Shown here one piece after another: positions 1-10,815 of a DNA stretch of 64,000 nucleotides. Position numbers and translations under genes: made by a program. This DNA is from Linnemannia hyalina (Eukaryota; Mortierellomycota; Mortierellomycetes; Mortierellales; Mortierellaceae). How positions within the stretch are numbered: position 1 is the stretch's first letter; each line of letters begins with the position of its first letter. The notes beneath the pieces were generated by a model. The model did no database searches. It saw only the letters and a list, made by a program, of their open reading frames with translations, and was not told the DNA's origin. The stretch lies in assembly GCA_019671135.1 (NCBI GenBank), contig JAHRHY010000022.1:629001-693000 (forward strand), in the 5' to 3' direction.

Positions 1-1187
1 GACTGCGGCTCATCATCTGCTCCGGGACGCTCAAGGTCATCCAGGGTAGCATTGGCGTTCTCCCTCCAGAGATCCTCAAGTTTGGTGATTTGCATGGCGG
101 TGATTTGGCGAGCACGGAGCTGCTCCTGCTCGGGAGGAATCTTGACCAACCAAGGCAAGAAGCATCTGTCGTCGATCAAAGGAAGCCACTGCGAAGTATC
201 CCAATTCATGTCCTTGCTACTGGGCATTGAGGCGCATGGTTGACTAATAGTTGGACAGAGTATTGTTGGTTCGCTGTGTTAGATATCAAGAACGGGAGAA
301 AACATCTAAGATCATGTGTCGTGCTGCGATGAGATAAGAAAAACATACCGGCACAGCAAGACAACGACGGTGTCGCTCTTGGCGGGGATGAAACCGAGTA
401 AGAAGACGTTCTTGCATCCACAGTTATAGCACTCGAGCGTTGTTTCTCCGAGAGGCGAGAGGGCGTGGAGGACGACCTCCTTGTGCTTGGCACGGACCAG
501 ATGGTTGATGATGTGTGAACCCGAGGTGTTTCCACGCGAGTTGCAGAACCACTTTTTGCAAGTCTCGCACTTGACCACCGATGCTGGCGAGTGAATACCG
601 CAGTACCTATGAGAATTGTTTTTCTTAGTATGTGTGCTTTCTATTTGCTCTCCTTGTCATTTTCTCTTCTTCCTTTTCTATCTCTTGTTCTTCGAGCTGC
701 CCTCTCTTTTTTTTTTCTTTTTCTTTTTTTCTTTGTACGTTTGTTATACTTTCAGGCAAGAACCCAAAAGAAAGAAAAGTGAGACTTACTTGCAGGCATG
801 AGGCGGCAACTCGGTCAAAGCAAGAGGCTGATCATTAGGATCGTGCTCGTCCGTCTCTTCAAAACCTCGCTGATCTCCATTTCCCGAAGGATGACCACCT
901 TGGTGATTATGATGTTGGTGGTGGTGATAGTGGTCGTTCTGTCCGAGGTCAGACTGAGACTGCGGACCATTCAAAGACAAGTTCATGAAGTTGAGGTCAT
1001 CCTGATCCTGGGTAGAGTTGTTGTTGTTGGTATGGTGGTGCTGCTGGGAGTGCTGCTGGGAGTGAGAGTGAAAGTCAGAGTATTCGTATTGGGAGTCCTG
1101 GGTGCCGTGGGCTTCGAATTCGAGGTAGCCAAAGTCAGCGCCGTCGTCGTCGCCGCCCTGCGACATTGCGTACTCAGGGTAGGCCAT
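1..1187 (-). CDS. UPF1: UPF1 RNA helicase, N-terminal part (cut by window start)
   Basis: Regulator of nonsense transcripts 1, the ATP-dependent RNA helicase at the centre of nonsense-mediated mRNA decay. Exons read 1187..790, 606..349 and 243..1, all with GT/AG borders that keep one frame, giving about 299 residues before the edge. Residues 1-130 are a Gln/His/Asn-rich, acidic leader. The Cys/His-rich zinc domain that binds UPF2 follows: [15 protein letters not shown] starts it, and [17 protein letters not shown] and [16 protein letters not shown] are visible. Exon 3 continues with [10 protein letters not shown], the family's linker into the helicase core, which lies outside the window. The start is the only ATG opening this frame before the acidic leader. 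Identity is very secure from the CH domain. The first intron is 183 bp, the second 105 bp. Confidence 0.95.
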
Positions 1188-1725
1188 TGTTTTCCGTTTG
1201 TGTTTGTGTATGTGCGGAGTGAGGGGAGGGGGTGGATCTGTGAGGGTTGATTGTGTGGGCTGTGTGTGTGGGATTGTGTGCGCAAGGCAAGGGGTGAGGG
1301 GTGAGGGGAATAAGGAAGATCCAAGTCTTGAGAGGGTCCAAGAAGTAGAAGAGGAGAGACAGAAGGAGAGGAAAAGAAGAGAAGAGAACAAACAAGAAAA
1401 AGAAAGGAAGGCTGAGGCCTGTCAGCCAAGACTCGAACTAACAAGGGCTCGGTCGTCATAGTCATAGCAAGACGACCAATGTGACTGTCTCTTCCATGAA
1501 AGGAACGAACGTCCAAAACACTCAAACCCATCGAACCCAAAACGACATTCATGGACCACCACCCGCAGCAACTCTTCTTTCCATTCTCTTCTTTCCATTC
1601 TTGAACCATCGGAGGCGTTTTTCTTTTCTCTCTTTTTTTTTTTCTTTTCCCTTTTTATCCTCTTTCCTCTTCACTCCCTCCTCCTCCCTCCACTCACCCT
1701 CCCATTCATAAACAAAACAAAAACA
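1188..1725. promoter_or_regulatory. Divergent promoter region between UPF1 and eIF2D
   Basis: This 538-bp spacer separates two gene starts pointing away from each other. Next to the eIF2D start (about 1610-1700) the plus strand is almost pure C/T, and next to the UPF1 start the minus strand is C/T-rich, the usual look of 5' leaders in this window. No clear TATA box is seen. A perfect 7-bp inverted repeat, ggtcgtc at 1451-1457 and gacgacc at 1471-1477, sits near the middle. No tRNA could be folded here. Confidence 0.5.
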
Positions 1726-4020
1726 ATGTTCAAGAAACCTCTCGCGTCCATAAAGTCCTTCTCGTCCCTGAGGTCCAGCGACAAGCGGAGACTGCGGGAC
1801 GAGATCCTCGCTAGCTTCCCTGCCCTCAAAGATATGGAGCCCATCAACGACACCCCCATCAACGCCATTATCACCCCCGATGGCTTACAGGCTGCCAAAT
1901 TCACTTCTTACATCGAAGAGCCAGGCACCCTCTACACTGACGCCGACGGCACCCCTCTCTGGTTCAAGATCAGCTCCAGCAAAAACCACTCTCTCATCGT
2001 CCCCTCTGGTAACTTTCGTCTTCTTTGTCACAGCTAGAGGATATGATGCGCGGATGAAATTAATTATTTACCATCGACCAAATACCTTCAATGCAACAAT
2101 AATAGTCTACACCTTGTGGAAGTTCCCGGATTTGATTCCAGGACTGACGACATGGAACCCTGTAGTCGACAAACTTCGAAACGGCGCAGACCTCATGATC
2201 CCAGGAGTCATCACCGCCAACAACACCTTCGTTCCAGAGATCGACGAGGGTTCACTCGTCGTTATTCGCGCTCGCGGCAACAAGTACCCTCTCGCCATCG
2301 GAACCATGGCCATCTCGGGACAGGTCCTTGCTTCTTCGAGAGGAAGCCTGCCACCCAAAGGCAAAGCCGTTCACATTCTGCATGTGCACCTGGATCAGCT
2401 CTGGGCAATGGGCACGAAACCGGAATTCCCTGCTGATTGGGCGCAAGGGCCCAAGGCTCCTCTGGATGACGAATACGCGTCCTCGGACGAGGAGACTGAT
2501 GGTGAGGACGATAACGAGACAACGGACGACTTGACCAAGGTTCTGCAGGATGTGTCTGTCAGCGATACCAAAGGAAAGACAGTGGTCAGGGATGATCTCC
2601 CCAGCAGCAACGAAATCGAGAGCAGCTCTACAGCAGACGGCCAGCAACCAGAAGAGGCAAAGGAGGAGGTCGAGGCGATTGTTCTTTCGACAGAGGAGGT
2701 GGACAAGGCGCTTCAGGACGCCCTTCTTCAGGTGCTCAAATTCAAGATCACGGAGGATGTCTCCAAGGAGCTCCTGCCCATGAACTCGTCGACACTCTAC
2801 TCGTCCTATGTTCTCCCCAACCGTGCACGCGGACGTGCTGCCGAGGCAGATATCAAAAAGTCAAGCTGGAAAAAGTTGGCAAAGTGGCTCAAGGCGGTTG
2901 AAAAGTCGGACCTGATCAAATGCAAGGAAATCAAAGGCGAGCTCTTCCTCCTCGGGGTCACCTGGAACCACCCTCAGTACGTTTGCCGTATCATTCATTC
3001 GGTTTCTTTTTTGGCGCATCTGTCACTTCTGGAATGGCTCAGCACTAACTCGATAATAAACGCGTCATTTTTTTTTACATTAGGTTGAAGGGATTCACAG
3101 GGCACAAGACGGTGGAGCAGCAGGCGGCGCGACAGGCCAAGGTGGAAGCACAGGTCTCACAGGCAAACTCAGATGTGAAGGTTCTGGAGGTTCTGGAGGT
3201 ATACCGACCCAACAGCGCGTCGGGAGACTTTTTTGAAGTCGCAGGCAAGTCCAAGGATGGATTCTACACCCTGCAGGAGGTGCGCGCAACCTTGGCCCAG
3301 TACATCAAGGACAAGCAGCTGTCGGACCCCAAGAACCAACGCATCATTCGTCTTGACGAGGTTCTTCATCCAGCCCTGGCCAAGAAGGGCGAGCAGATCG
3401 ACCGCGTTCCTCGCGATCATACCAGTGACAGGTATATCTCTTGGCGATTTTTGGTATTTTGAAGTTCAGAGTGTGACTTGTTATGATCCTAATGCGCTTG
3501 ATTTTTTTTTGGACGTTTAGACTGGTGGCGAATATGGTGATCCACCATTACATTGGCTACAAGGGCCAACAGCCGCGGTTTGTGAAGGGAGCCGTGAAAT
3601 CAATCCAGATCACACAAGAGATCCGTACTGGACGCAAGACCGTGACCAAGATCTCTGGTCTCGAGCACTTTATGCTCGACGTCGATGCCTTTGGACAAGA
3701 GATCCAAGTCCTCTGCGCCAGCAGTGTCGCCAGTAAGTTTTTTTCCCTTGTTTTTCTTTTAGTGTACGTTTCATTTTTGTTCGCAAGGAAGAGGTTGACG
3801 TTTTACTGATCTACGACATCATTCATTCGCCATGGTGATCGTGCGCGTTATGTGTCCATTGTTGATAGTCACTCCGCTGGTTGGCGCTTCACCAAAGCTG
3901 AACTTGCGCGAACTGATGGTCCAGGGTCCACAGGTCAAGAACGTGACGGCTGTCCTCCAGGAACGCGGTGTGCCCAAGAAGTACATTGAGTTCCTTGACA
4001 AGACCAACAAGAAGAAGTAA
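1726..4020 (+). CDS. EIF2D: eIF2D (ligatin/Tma64) translation initiation and recycling factor
   Basis: Cytosolic factor that delivers tRNA to the 40S P site independently of GTP and releases 40S subunits after recycling. Exons 1726..2008, 2106..2976, 3084..3431, 3521..3732 and 3869..4020 join in frame to 621 aa ending in DKTNKKK. Domains in order: a pre-PUA/PUA module in about residues 1-190 (VYTLWKFPDLIP, GADLMIPGV and the RGNKYPLAIG motif), an acidic linker, a winged helix (about 290-385), a SWIB/MDM2-type domain (386-500) and a C-terminal SUI1/eIF1-like domain (about 515-621, QVKNVTAVLQERGVPKKYIE). Length and order match human eIF2D and yeast Tma64. The start is the first ATG after a CT-rich leader and gives the family's MFKK start. 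It is divergent from UPF1. Confidence 0.95.
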
Positions 4021-4391
4021 TCGCATAGCTCTTTTCTTTTTTTTCCCCTTCACTTCCAACTCCACTCCAGTATCCCACCACTGGAAAAATGACAAAGTCC
4101 TCTTCCCTCCTATTGCGCATTCTTGGCCAATCGTTGTTGCTGCTGTTGTTGTCCTGTTACCTTTCTTTCTTTCTTTTCTTTGCATCTCTTCCAAGCACCA
4201 GAAGATCCATGAGCGTGTGTAAAAAGACCGTAAGGGATGCTTAGTTTATTTTTTTCGCTCGGTGTTGATTTGTATTCCGAGGCCCAACTCCATGCAAGGT
4301 ATTTGTTGTAGAAAAAAAAAGGGGGTGAGTGAGGTGAGAGGTGAGAGGTGTTACAAATGGGGTGATTTAATGTCGGATGTATTCGCGTTAT
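4021..4391. other. Convergent 3' spacer between eIF2D and ATP synthase e
   Basis: Tail-to-tail spacer of 371 bp. It holds CT-rich eIF2D 3' UTR sequence, a short A run (4312-4320) and a small purine repeat of the form gtgagaggt around 4326-4352. No gene is seen. Confidence 0.4.
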
Positions 4392-5383
4392 TTATGCGGT
4401 CTCCGAGAGGTGGATCAAGACCTTCTCCAAGTCGAAGTTAGGGCTCTCGGGGTCAGTAACAACACCTACACAAGTCGATATTAGAACAAAAGGAGGTTCA
4501 TTATTAGTACACCATAGATCATGACACTTCCTGGGCCCCTTCCAACGATCAATGCGAGTCCCGAAAGAACGCCGTAAAAATGAATAGAGTGGTTTACCTC
4601 CAGTGGGAGTGTTAATCTTGGTCCACTCAACCTTGGCCTGGGCAATCAAGTGATCGCGGTGCTCGATCTTCTTCTGCTCGGCACGGTTGTGCTCCAAGGT
4701 GGTCAAGGTGTTGTGGTGAACATAACCGTAGACGAGACCAGCAGCCAAGGCAGACCAGCGAGCGACCTATCATACATCACATGTAAAATGAGTAAGGTTA
4801 GATCGCTAGTCTTATCGCCGGGGGTTTGTAGTTCAATTGACGAAGATTTCCTCTGTCGACGGTGGGCTTGATGAAGAATTGCTCCTGAGGGTTGTGTTTC
4901 TTGCAGAAAAGTAGTTGTGGCAAAAGTGAAAAAAAAAAAAAAAAGGTGATCGCCTCACACTCCTGATCAGCACACCGCTGTTCCATCTTGGTGTGATGTC
5001 GAACGTCGGAGTACAGGAGGAAAGAGTCCAGCCAAGCTGCTGCGGGACCTGGGCACAACAGGGTATCATGGAAACTGATTCCTCGGTTGCTGTTTTCCTG
5101 CAGTGTCGTTAATGCAATCGGAGAAGCAGCGGCGGCCTGTTTTTGCTTGAGTGTTGTGCAGGAGCACCGAGGACAGTTGTAACCATTCGTCGTTTGTTAT
5201 ATATTTTTTTTGTCCCTGAAATCTCTTGTTCCTTTTTTTTCCGATCGGTTGTTGATTCGACAGTGAGGCACATCACTGTTGAAGTGAGGATGAGCAATGT
5301 CCTCCTCGTTGACGAGTGACAACTGTGGTCTACAAACGTACGTTGCGGATGGGGTTGACGGCGGCGGCGGCGGGGGCAGACAT
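4392..5383 (-). CDS. ATP21: Mitochondrial F1Fo-ATP synthase subunit e
   Basis: Small inner-membrane subunit that supports dimerisation of ATP synthase and cristae shape. Exons 5383..5342, 4766..4598 and 4465..4392 join to 94 aa. The N-terminus MSAPAAAAVNPIRN is encoded by a 14-codon first exon, followed by a 575-bp intron, long for this window. Exon 2 carries the single membrane helix RWSALAAGLVYGYVHH, with the GxxxG-like face typical of subunit e, then a charged helix (EHNRAEQKKIEHRDHLIAQA). The C-terminus is DLEKVLIHLSETA. Length fits the family (about 90-100 aa). The remote first exon is inferred: it is the only upstream ATG exon giving a clean GT donor in the right phase and a plausible N-terminus. 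Yeast names are ATP21/TIM11, human ATP5ME. Confidence 0.88.
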
Positions 5384-5651
5384 GGTTATTATATGTTGAG
5401 TAGGGAGAGGAGAGAAGGAGGGATAGATCAATCAAAGCGGTCGAACCCATCTCCTCGACACTCTCTCTACTTGCTTGTTCCTGCCCTCTCGGAGACAGGA
5501 ACAAAGATGGTCACCGGATGAAAATTAAATCGCACTTTCTGCAACCGTCTTCTCTTCCATCTCTTATTCCCAGTCTCACATGACACTGGGGATAACTTTA
5601 TTTTCCGATCTGATCAGAGTGTTCAACTGTTCAACAGGAAGAACATGATGA

Positions 5652-6840
5652 TTAAGCGCGCTTGATATACTTGCCGGTCTCGGTGTCGACAATGACCTTA
5701 TCACCAACATTGACAAAGTCTGGCACTTGCACCTTGATCCCGTTCTGCAAGTCTGCGTTCTTGTAGATCGTACCCTTGTTGGCCTGCTGTGCCGAGGGGT
5801 GCGTCTCCGTGATTTCGTAGACAGCCTGAGAGGGCAGCTTGATCGAAATGGGCTTCCCAGGGACTTCTGGGTCAGGCTGGAACATGGACAACGATACTGG
5901 CATATCAGGCAACAGCAATTGGATCTGCTTCTCTATTCTCCGCATAGACGGTATACAATCACGCGTCAGCTGTGGGGTCCTGGGTATCCCTGGCAACATC
6001 AAGAAAAAGTAGATCAATTGGCAAAAGAATTTACCTTCGAGCACAGATTCTGGGACCTCGTACATTTCAAAGGTATCGGGATCCATGAGATGGAGCTGGC
6101 CCTCACCCTTGTAGAGGAACTGACACTTGTGCTCTTCCAACTCTGTCACCTCAACCATGTCTCCCGATCTGTACCGCTCCGTGTGCTTGGTTCCTGTCAA
6201 CAAGTCCTGAAGATCGAGCTGCGAGGAGGATGAGTGTGCATAAAAAAGAATCCTTCAGTTTTTTCTTTTCTCCATGTTTTGCTTGTTTTCCAGTCAGTGA
6301 AATCTATCCAGAGATGCTTGTTGTCGTTCGATTGCTCACCTTGACTGTTGACGTTCCACGACCCATCTAATCAAATGTACAACATCATCTTTCTGTTAGT
6401 CAAATAAGATCTCATACCGCTAAAAAAAATTCCTCCACAATTGACCGAGTGATGGATACTAACCACTGAGGACTCGCGCTTGAGGACGACAGCGAGGACG
6501 TTGTTGATCTCGACAACGTATCCCTTACGGACCTGAAGGACGTTGGTCTTGAATCCGCGCTCTTGATCCCACTGCAACGCCCTGTACGCTGCCACTGCAG
6601 GTCTCTATCATTGGACACCGAATTGAGTCGAAATTGAGAGTGAGTTTTGTGTCAGGGTCTCCTGCGACTATTCCCGAAGCAGCGAAGCAGGGGTTGAGCG
6701 TGTCGGAAGTGTGTTCAGGGTCGGACAAGGAGGTTCAAGCGAGGTTGGGTCGGTCCACGTACTTGAGGGGCGAGAGGCGAGCGGCTGAGACAGACCCTGG
6801 CGAGAGGGGTTGTGTTTGTGAGGATCCTTGATCGGAGCAT
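5652..6840 (-). CDS. EFP: Mitochondrial elongation factor P (EF-P)
   Basis: Bacterial-type EF-P, which helps ribosomes stalled on proline runs, here with a mitochondrial presequence. Exons 6840..6763, 6604..6464, 6366..6340, 6218..6035 and 5932..5652 join to 236 aa. Residues 1-26 (MLRSRILTNTTPLARVCLSR...) are Arg/Ser-rich with no acidic residue, as expected of a matrix presequence. Domain I (about 36-95) contains VLQVRKGYVVEINN and the loop GRG; the residue that is Lys34 in E. coli EF-P is Arg here. The two OB domains follow, with LLTGTKHTERYRSGD and the C-terminal VQVPDFVNVGDKVIVDTETGKY signature of EF-P. A 9-codon exon (6366..6340) encodes just the loop segment. Role and location are inferred from family and presequence. 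Confidence 0.9.
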
Positions 6841-7625
6841 GGCTGACTTGATTGTGAATGAATGGTCGTTGGAGACAAGTTGTCGGGCACGCTACTGTCA
6901 AAAGTCAACTCTGGGATAATTGAGACTGCGTTTTCGGGCAGGTAAAGCCAGTCTGTCCATTCAATTGCACAGGAGCTTAATTATCCTTTTGACTCTTTTG
7001 CCCTATGTGCCTAAGGACCGACATGGACCAACATATACCAACAACGACCGGCATGGACCAAGTAGCAGCACCGTCCAATCCCGCCAGCATTCACGAGAGC
7101 GCAATAGGAGTCATCTTCTGATACCGAGACAGAAGCATGGGGAACGAATGTTTGCCCAGTGGATGGATGATCCTCACCCTCGCTCTCTCCCTGAAACAGA
7201 GAACACGCATGCTCCCTCTCACTTTTCGCCTCCTTCACCCTGTCATTGACGAAAAATAACCCGTCATTCAGGTCGGGCAAGAATCATCTTTGATCCGCAA
7301 CGCCAACAACTTCGGACAGTCGATTGGGTATGGAGTGAACCTGCAACCATGTCTCGTTCATCCCCAACAAAATCAGCCTGCCAGAAGGTGTCAAGCCTCT
7401 CAACGCACGAGCAATCGGCTCTGCAGTAGCAATCCACCACGCACGTCTGTTTGGACGATGTGGACGTTACCATCATCACAGGAGCTTTTGGATGTCAAAA
7501 ATTAAGTTGCAAGTTGTACTCTCCATTGCAGCACTTTGCTGAGGGAGCTATTTTAATGCAATATGGTGCAGAGAGCAAGTGTGCTACTTAATGCACGTAG
7601 TTTTGGTGTGTAAAAGGTTGCTGAT
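6841..7625. other. Intergenic, start of accessory island; no convincing gene
   Basis: About 0.8 kb upstream of EF-P. Open frames exist on both strands around 7011-7480, but none has a recognisable domain, an acceptable start or splice structure. A minus-strand stretch near 7300-7450 has protein-like composition and may be decayed coding sequence. Confidence 0.3.
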
Positions 7626-8916
7626 TTAGAGCGGGTGGTGGGGTGAAGGTCCGGGCCCACAGAGGTGGTTACTTCGGCTGCAGAATGCTCGCCTGCACCT
7701 TGCTGGCTGTGCCAAGCACATGCCCTTATACAAGTCGAACACAAAGTAAAATAGAAATATTAGTTGTGCGTCACCAACGAGGGCAAGGACCAGGCTAGGG
7801 TCAGGAAGAGAACCTACGCGGAGCCGGAGGGTAGCAGACAGTGAACGCCCATCCATGAAGATCTTGAGCTGAGCGAGCGTCGCCGGAAGGATAATCTCAC
7901 TTGCCATTGTGCCACAGATAAACACGGACTCGTGGTGTCGAAGCCGCATCACTCAAGCAGTGAAGCCTGTTGAATCGGAGTCAATAAACGAGTGTTGGTA
8001 TATGCTGAACATTATGTCTCAAGAGTGCCATACTTCATACTATTTACAATGGTGCCTTTTATGACCAGAAAAATAATTTCGTCGAGAATGGGCAGCCGCG
8101 TAAAAATTGCATGATTGTGACGAATTGACTTGCGAAGCTGCACGGCAACATTTTCGTCAGACGCCATTGGCTCCTTATGTTCGTAGTCTGCAATCTCGAT
8201 GTGGACCAGCTTGCCCTGGTGCTCCACAGACGTGAGCAAGAGAAAGTCCACTTTTCGTGGAGTCGCTGACGTCTCGACTCCTCCATGAGCTTGTTCATTT
8301 GCTGTCCGCTCCTCGCGGCTGGCAACCAGTCATGTTTCGCCCCTAAACGAGGCAGACAGAGTGTTTCGATTACTGCCATTCTAACGTACATGAAGCATTA
8401 TTCCACTGCCAGTACTTTTGACACTACATCATCACAGACGCCCCTGAGCCTTCGAAGAGAATATCAAATACATCCTGCCAGACACGCACCGTCATAGATT
8501 ATGTCTCCTTCGCGATATCAGCAAACGGCGTCTGAGATCTCTTGGCCCTTTAATTACAGAACAGAAGAGAAACAAAAGGTGAGCGGGATATGCCTTGGCA
8601 TGTTCTTGGCCATGTAACATCATCGACCCCCCCCCCCCCCCCCCCCCCCCCAGTCTTACATCAGTCGTAATATCTCTAGAATGCACATTTTGTGCTCGTC
8701 GACCTTAACGTTCTTCAGTCCGTCGTCTGCCGCTTGGCCGAGCTCCTTTGTCGCACGTTTGCGCTTGGGGTCAATCTTTTTGTTGCCCATCATGGCCACC
8801 GTCTCCATATTGTTCAGAATCGCCTTCATCTCGTCAACAATTAACGGACCCAGCTTATCAAGCATGTCCTTTCCAAAATCAACCTCCGCTTCTTCGTGCT
8901 GAAGGTGAGCGATCAT
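7626..8916 (-). pseudogene. Decayed gene of unknown function
   Basis: Minus-strand pieces with protein-like composition lie end to end but in different frames, with stops between them. 8916..8656 reads as a charged helical segment (KLGPLIVDEMKAILNN, KIDPKRKRATKELGQAAD). A 25-bp C homopolymer follows. 8391..8012 contains KVHFLL-like and VEHQGKLVHIEIADYEHK segments plus AVQLRKSIRHNHAIF. 7952..7760 contains MASEIILPATLAQLKIFMDG and LSATLRLRV. The alternation of charged helices and strands resembles large uncharacterised families that are expanded in Mortierella-like fungi, but no named domain can be assigned. Several frame breaks and the homopolymer argue for a pseudogene, although unrecognised introns could explain some breaks. 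Confidence 0.45.
8627..8651. repeat. 25-bp cytosine homopolymer
   Basis: An uninterrupted run of 25 C lies inside the decayed gene above. Long C runs are rare compared with the A/T runs common in this window. It may be a real slippage site or an assembly weak point. Confidence 0.9.
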
Positions 8917-9049
8917 TGACGGTGCGACGCTATATGGGAAAGGGAAATACGAAATGTTGTCAGGCCAAATTCAAAAAGGCTGTCGGAATGTTCTCTTTCT
9001 CAGCAGAAACATACTAGATGTCCTTCTTTTAGACTATTGTAGGACAAAA

Positions 9050-9990
9050 CCTATTCTCGCGTCACCGGGGCAACTTGGGGCCTGGCATCCTTGGGGAAAA
9101 ACGTGGCAATACCACCCTCAATCAGATGGACAAACGGAATGTGCGAACAGGACACTGGAGGAAATGTTACGCCCTTACATCTCCTATCACCATCGCGACT
9201 GGGATAAATATCTTCCAATGATGGAATTTTCTAACAACAATTCTGTCAACCCTTTCACTGGATATTCACCATTTTTCATTTTTTCTTAACCAAGGATATC
9301 ACCCATTTGTCCCTTCCAACCTTTTCAAAACCACAGACACTCCCATTCCAGCGGCCTCAGATTTTGTTCAACAACAGTCCTCTACTCTCGCTCTCGCCCA
9401 GGATGCTATTGCCCATGCCCAACTACGACAACAACAGAATGAGGACCGTAATCGACGCCCACCCCCTTTGCTGTTGGCGACAAGGTCCTCTTGAGCACTG
9501 AACACATTTCTGCTGCTGCCCTTGCCAATCGTCCATCCAAGAAACTGGAACCCAACTTCATAGGACCCTTCACCATTACTGAGGCTATCAACGACAACGC
9601 CTTCAAGTTGGAGTTACCGCCAAGTATGATCCACCCCGTTTTCAATGCCGACCTCCTCAAGGCGTACCACCCCTCGCCCGCTACTTTTCCTGGACGTACC
9701 CCCTCGTCCCCCTCCTATTCTTGTTGAGGGCACGGAAGAGTATGAAGTCGAGTCGATCTTGGACTACAGGGTCAAAGGACGGAGACCCGAATGGCTCATC
9801 AAATGGAAAGGCTATCCTCTCGACGAAGCCTCATGGGAACCAAAGGACTCTCTTGCCAACGCCACCGACATCCTCTCCTCATTCGAATCCAGAAGAACCA
9901 AAGAACTCGAATAGTTTATTATTTTTAGAGGAAAGGATGCAATAGTTACTATATAAATAGTCAATGTCTTCTTAATAAAGTAACTCTTTA
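9050..9990 (+). mobile_element. Ty3/gypsy chromovirus, 3' end remnant (integrase tail, chromodomain, partial LTR)
   Basis: Only the 3' end of a Ty3/gypsy LTR retrotransposon is left. First comes the end of the integrase core with HPQSDGQTECANRTLEEMLR and EFSNNNSVNPFTGYSP, ending at a stop at 9289. The integrase C-terminal region follows in a second frame (LEPNFIGPFTITEAI, HPVFNADLLKAYHPS, to a stop near 9725). Last is a chromodomain in a third frame (EYEVESILDYRVKGRRPEW, LIKWKGYPLDEASWEP, to a stop at 9914). Two frame breaks, plus loss of gag, protease, RT and RNase H, make it dead. After the stop, a TATA-like tatataaata (about 9951) and aataaa (about 9974) look like the start of the 3' LTR. 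It ends abruptly against the Tc1/mariner remnant. Confidence 0.85.
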
Positions 9991-10815
9991 CCTTCCTCTT
10001 CCCCTTACACATCCCCACACCATCATCTTCCCTCCACCAGCTTGTGCGTCGAATGAACTTGGTGAGGTAGCAATCGCCTGTGCCCGCGATCACTATAAAA
10101 GTAGTTCCTGCCAAATGACCCCACGCGACTGATGGTGCTCTCATCGGAGAACATTACGCGTTTTCAATCGTCCACTGCAACAGGCGGAGACTGGGACAGA
10201 GAAGTATAGAACGGGGACGAGGGTTGAAGCAGTGATGATTTTACTATGATACAACTAACAAAGTCGCCAACTAGGTTTCTAGGTATAGTGTCAGCGATGA
10301 TAGAGAGTGACAAGGAATGACTAACTAGAGAGCAATGATGAACCTAATATGTTGCATCCACCGTCCATTCGATGTGCTCCCTTGCAAATGCAAGCCGTTC
10401 CTGCATGTGATTCCGTCTCAGATCATGCCTCTTCTGTTGAACATCGGCCCGGATCTTTTGCTGTCGTAGATTCTGCCGGACTCTCTCCACATGCACATGC
10501 ACGCCATCTCTCTCTCTCTCTCTCCTAAATGAATCGCTGGGCATCCCGAAGTGATGTAAGTTGACCAGTATTAATTTGGCGACCAAGAACCCCTCTGGTC
10601 TTTAAGGAGATCCTATTTGGTCTATCCATTTTTTGGAGGCGGTATGTTTTCCTCGTTGTCTTTCCTGATCCTGATTGCTGTTGCGATGCCGATCCCGAAT
10701 GAGTCCGCAACCTCTCGAACCGATTGTCCTTGAATGAACAGCTGAATCGCAGTGGCTCTGTCTGAAGGCGAGATCCTCTTTCCTTTTTTGTCGATTTGTT
10801 TTCTGTTTGTTGCAT
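9990..10815 (-). mobile_element. Tc1/mariner transposase remnant
   Basis: A minus-strand Tc1/mariner-family DDE transposase in decayed form. The N-terminal helix-turn-helix part lies at 10815..10530: the reading FIQGQSVREVADS-like is split across frames, then RPNRISLKTRGVL and INTGQLTSLRDAQRFI. The segment 10480..10357 resembles the family's paired-like region (RRNLRQQKIRA, HMQERLAFAREHIEWTVD). The catalytic-core start MFSDES is at about 10150, and the GGGKMMVWGC motif, normally followed by the rest of the core, is at about 10030. There are several frameshifts, one in-frame stop (tga where tgg is expected, about 10160) and a 181-bp insertion at 10176-10356. The C-terminal third is missing, cut at the junction with the gypsy remnant. 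No inverted terminal repeats were identified. Confidence 0.8.
10171..10361. mobile_element. Solo-LTR-like 181-bp insertion with 5-bp target duplication
   Basis: The insertion occupies 10176-10356 inside the Tc1/mariner transposase remnant. Its ends are tgcaaca and tgttgca, an inverted 7-bp pair beginning TG and ending CA as LTRs do. It is bracketed by the direct repeat tccac at 10171-10175 and 10357-10361. Removing the insert and one tccac copy brings the interrupted transposase codons (TVD, then D-stop-KRVMF) back together, which supports a true insertion. A 5-bp duplication fits an LTR element. A short MITE-type element is the alternative. Confidence 0.75.

Noticed and set aside
1415..1480. 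tRNA gene suggested by a minus-strand GTTCGAGTC T-loop-like motif near a perfect hairpin
   Set aside because: T-stem pairs poorly, no A box at the right distance and no 7-bp acceptor stem could be formed.
7264..7479. Dehydrogenase-like fragment (GRLILLGM-type segment) on the minus strand
   Set aside because: Only one short segment fits, with no nucleotide-binding motif nearby; too weak to call.
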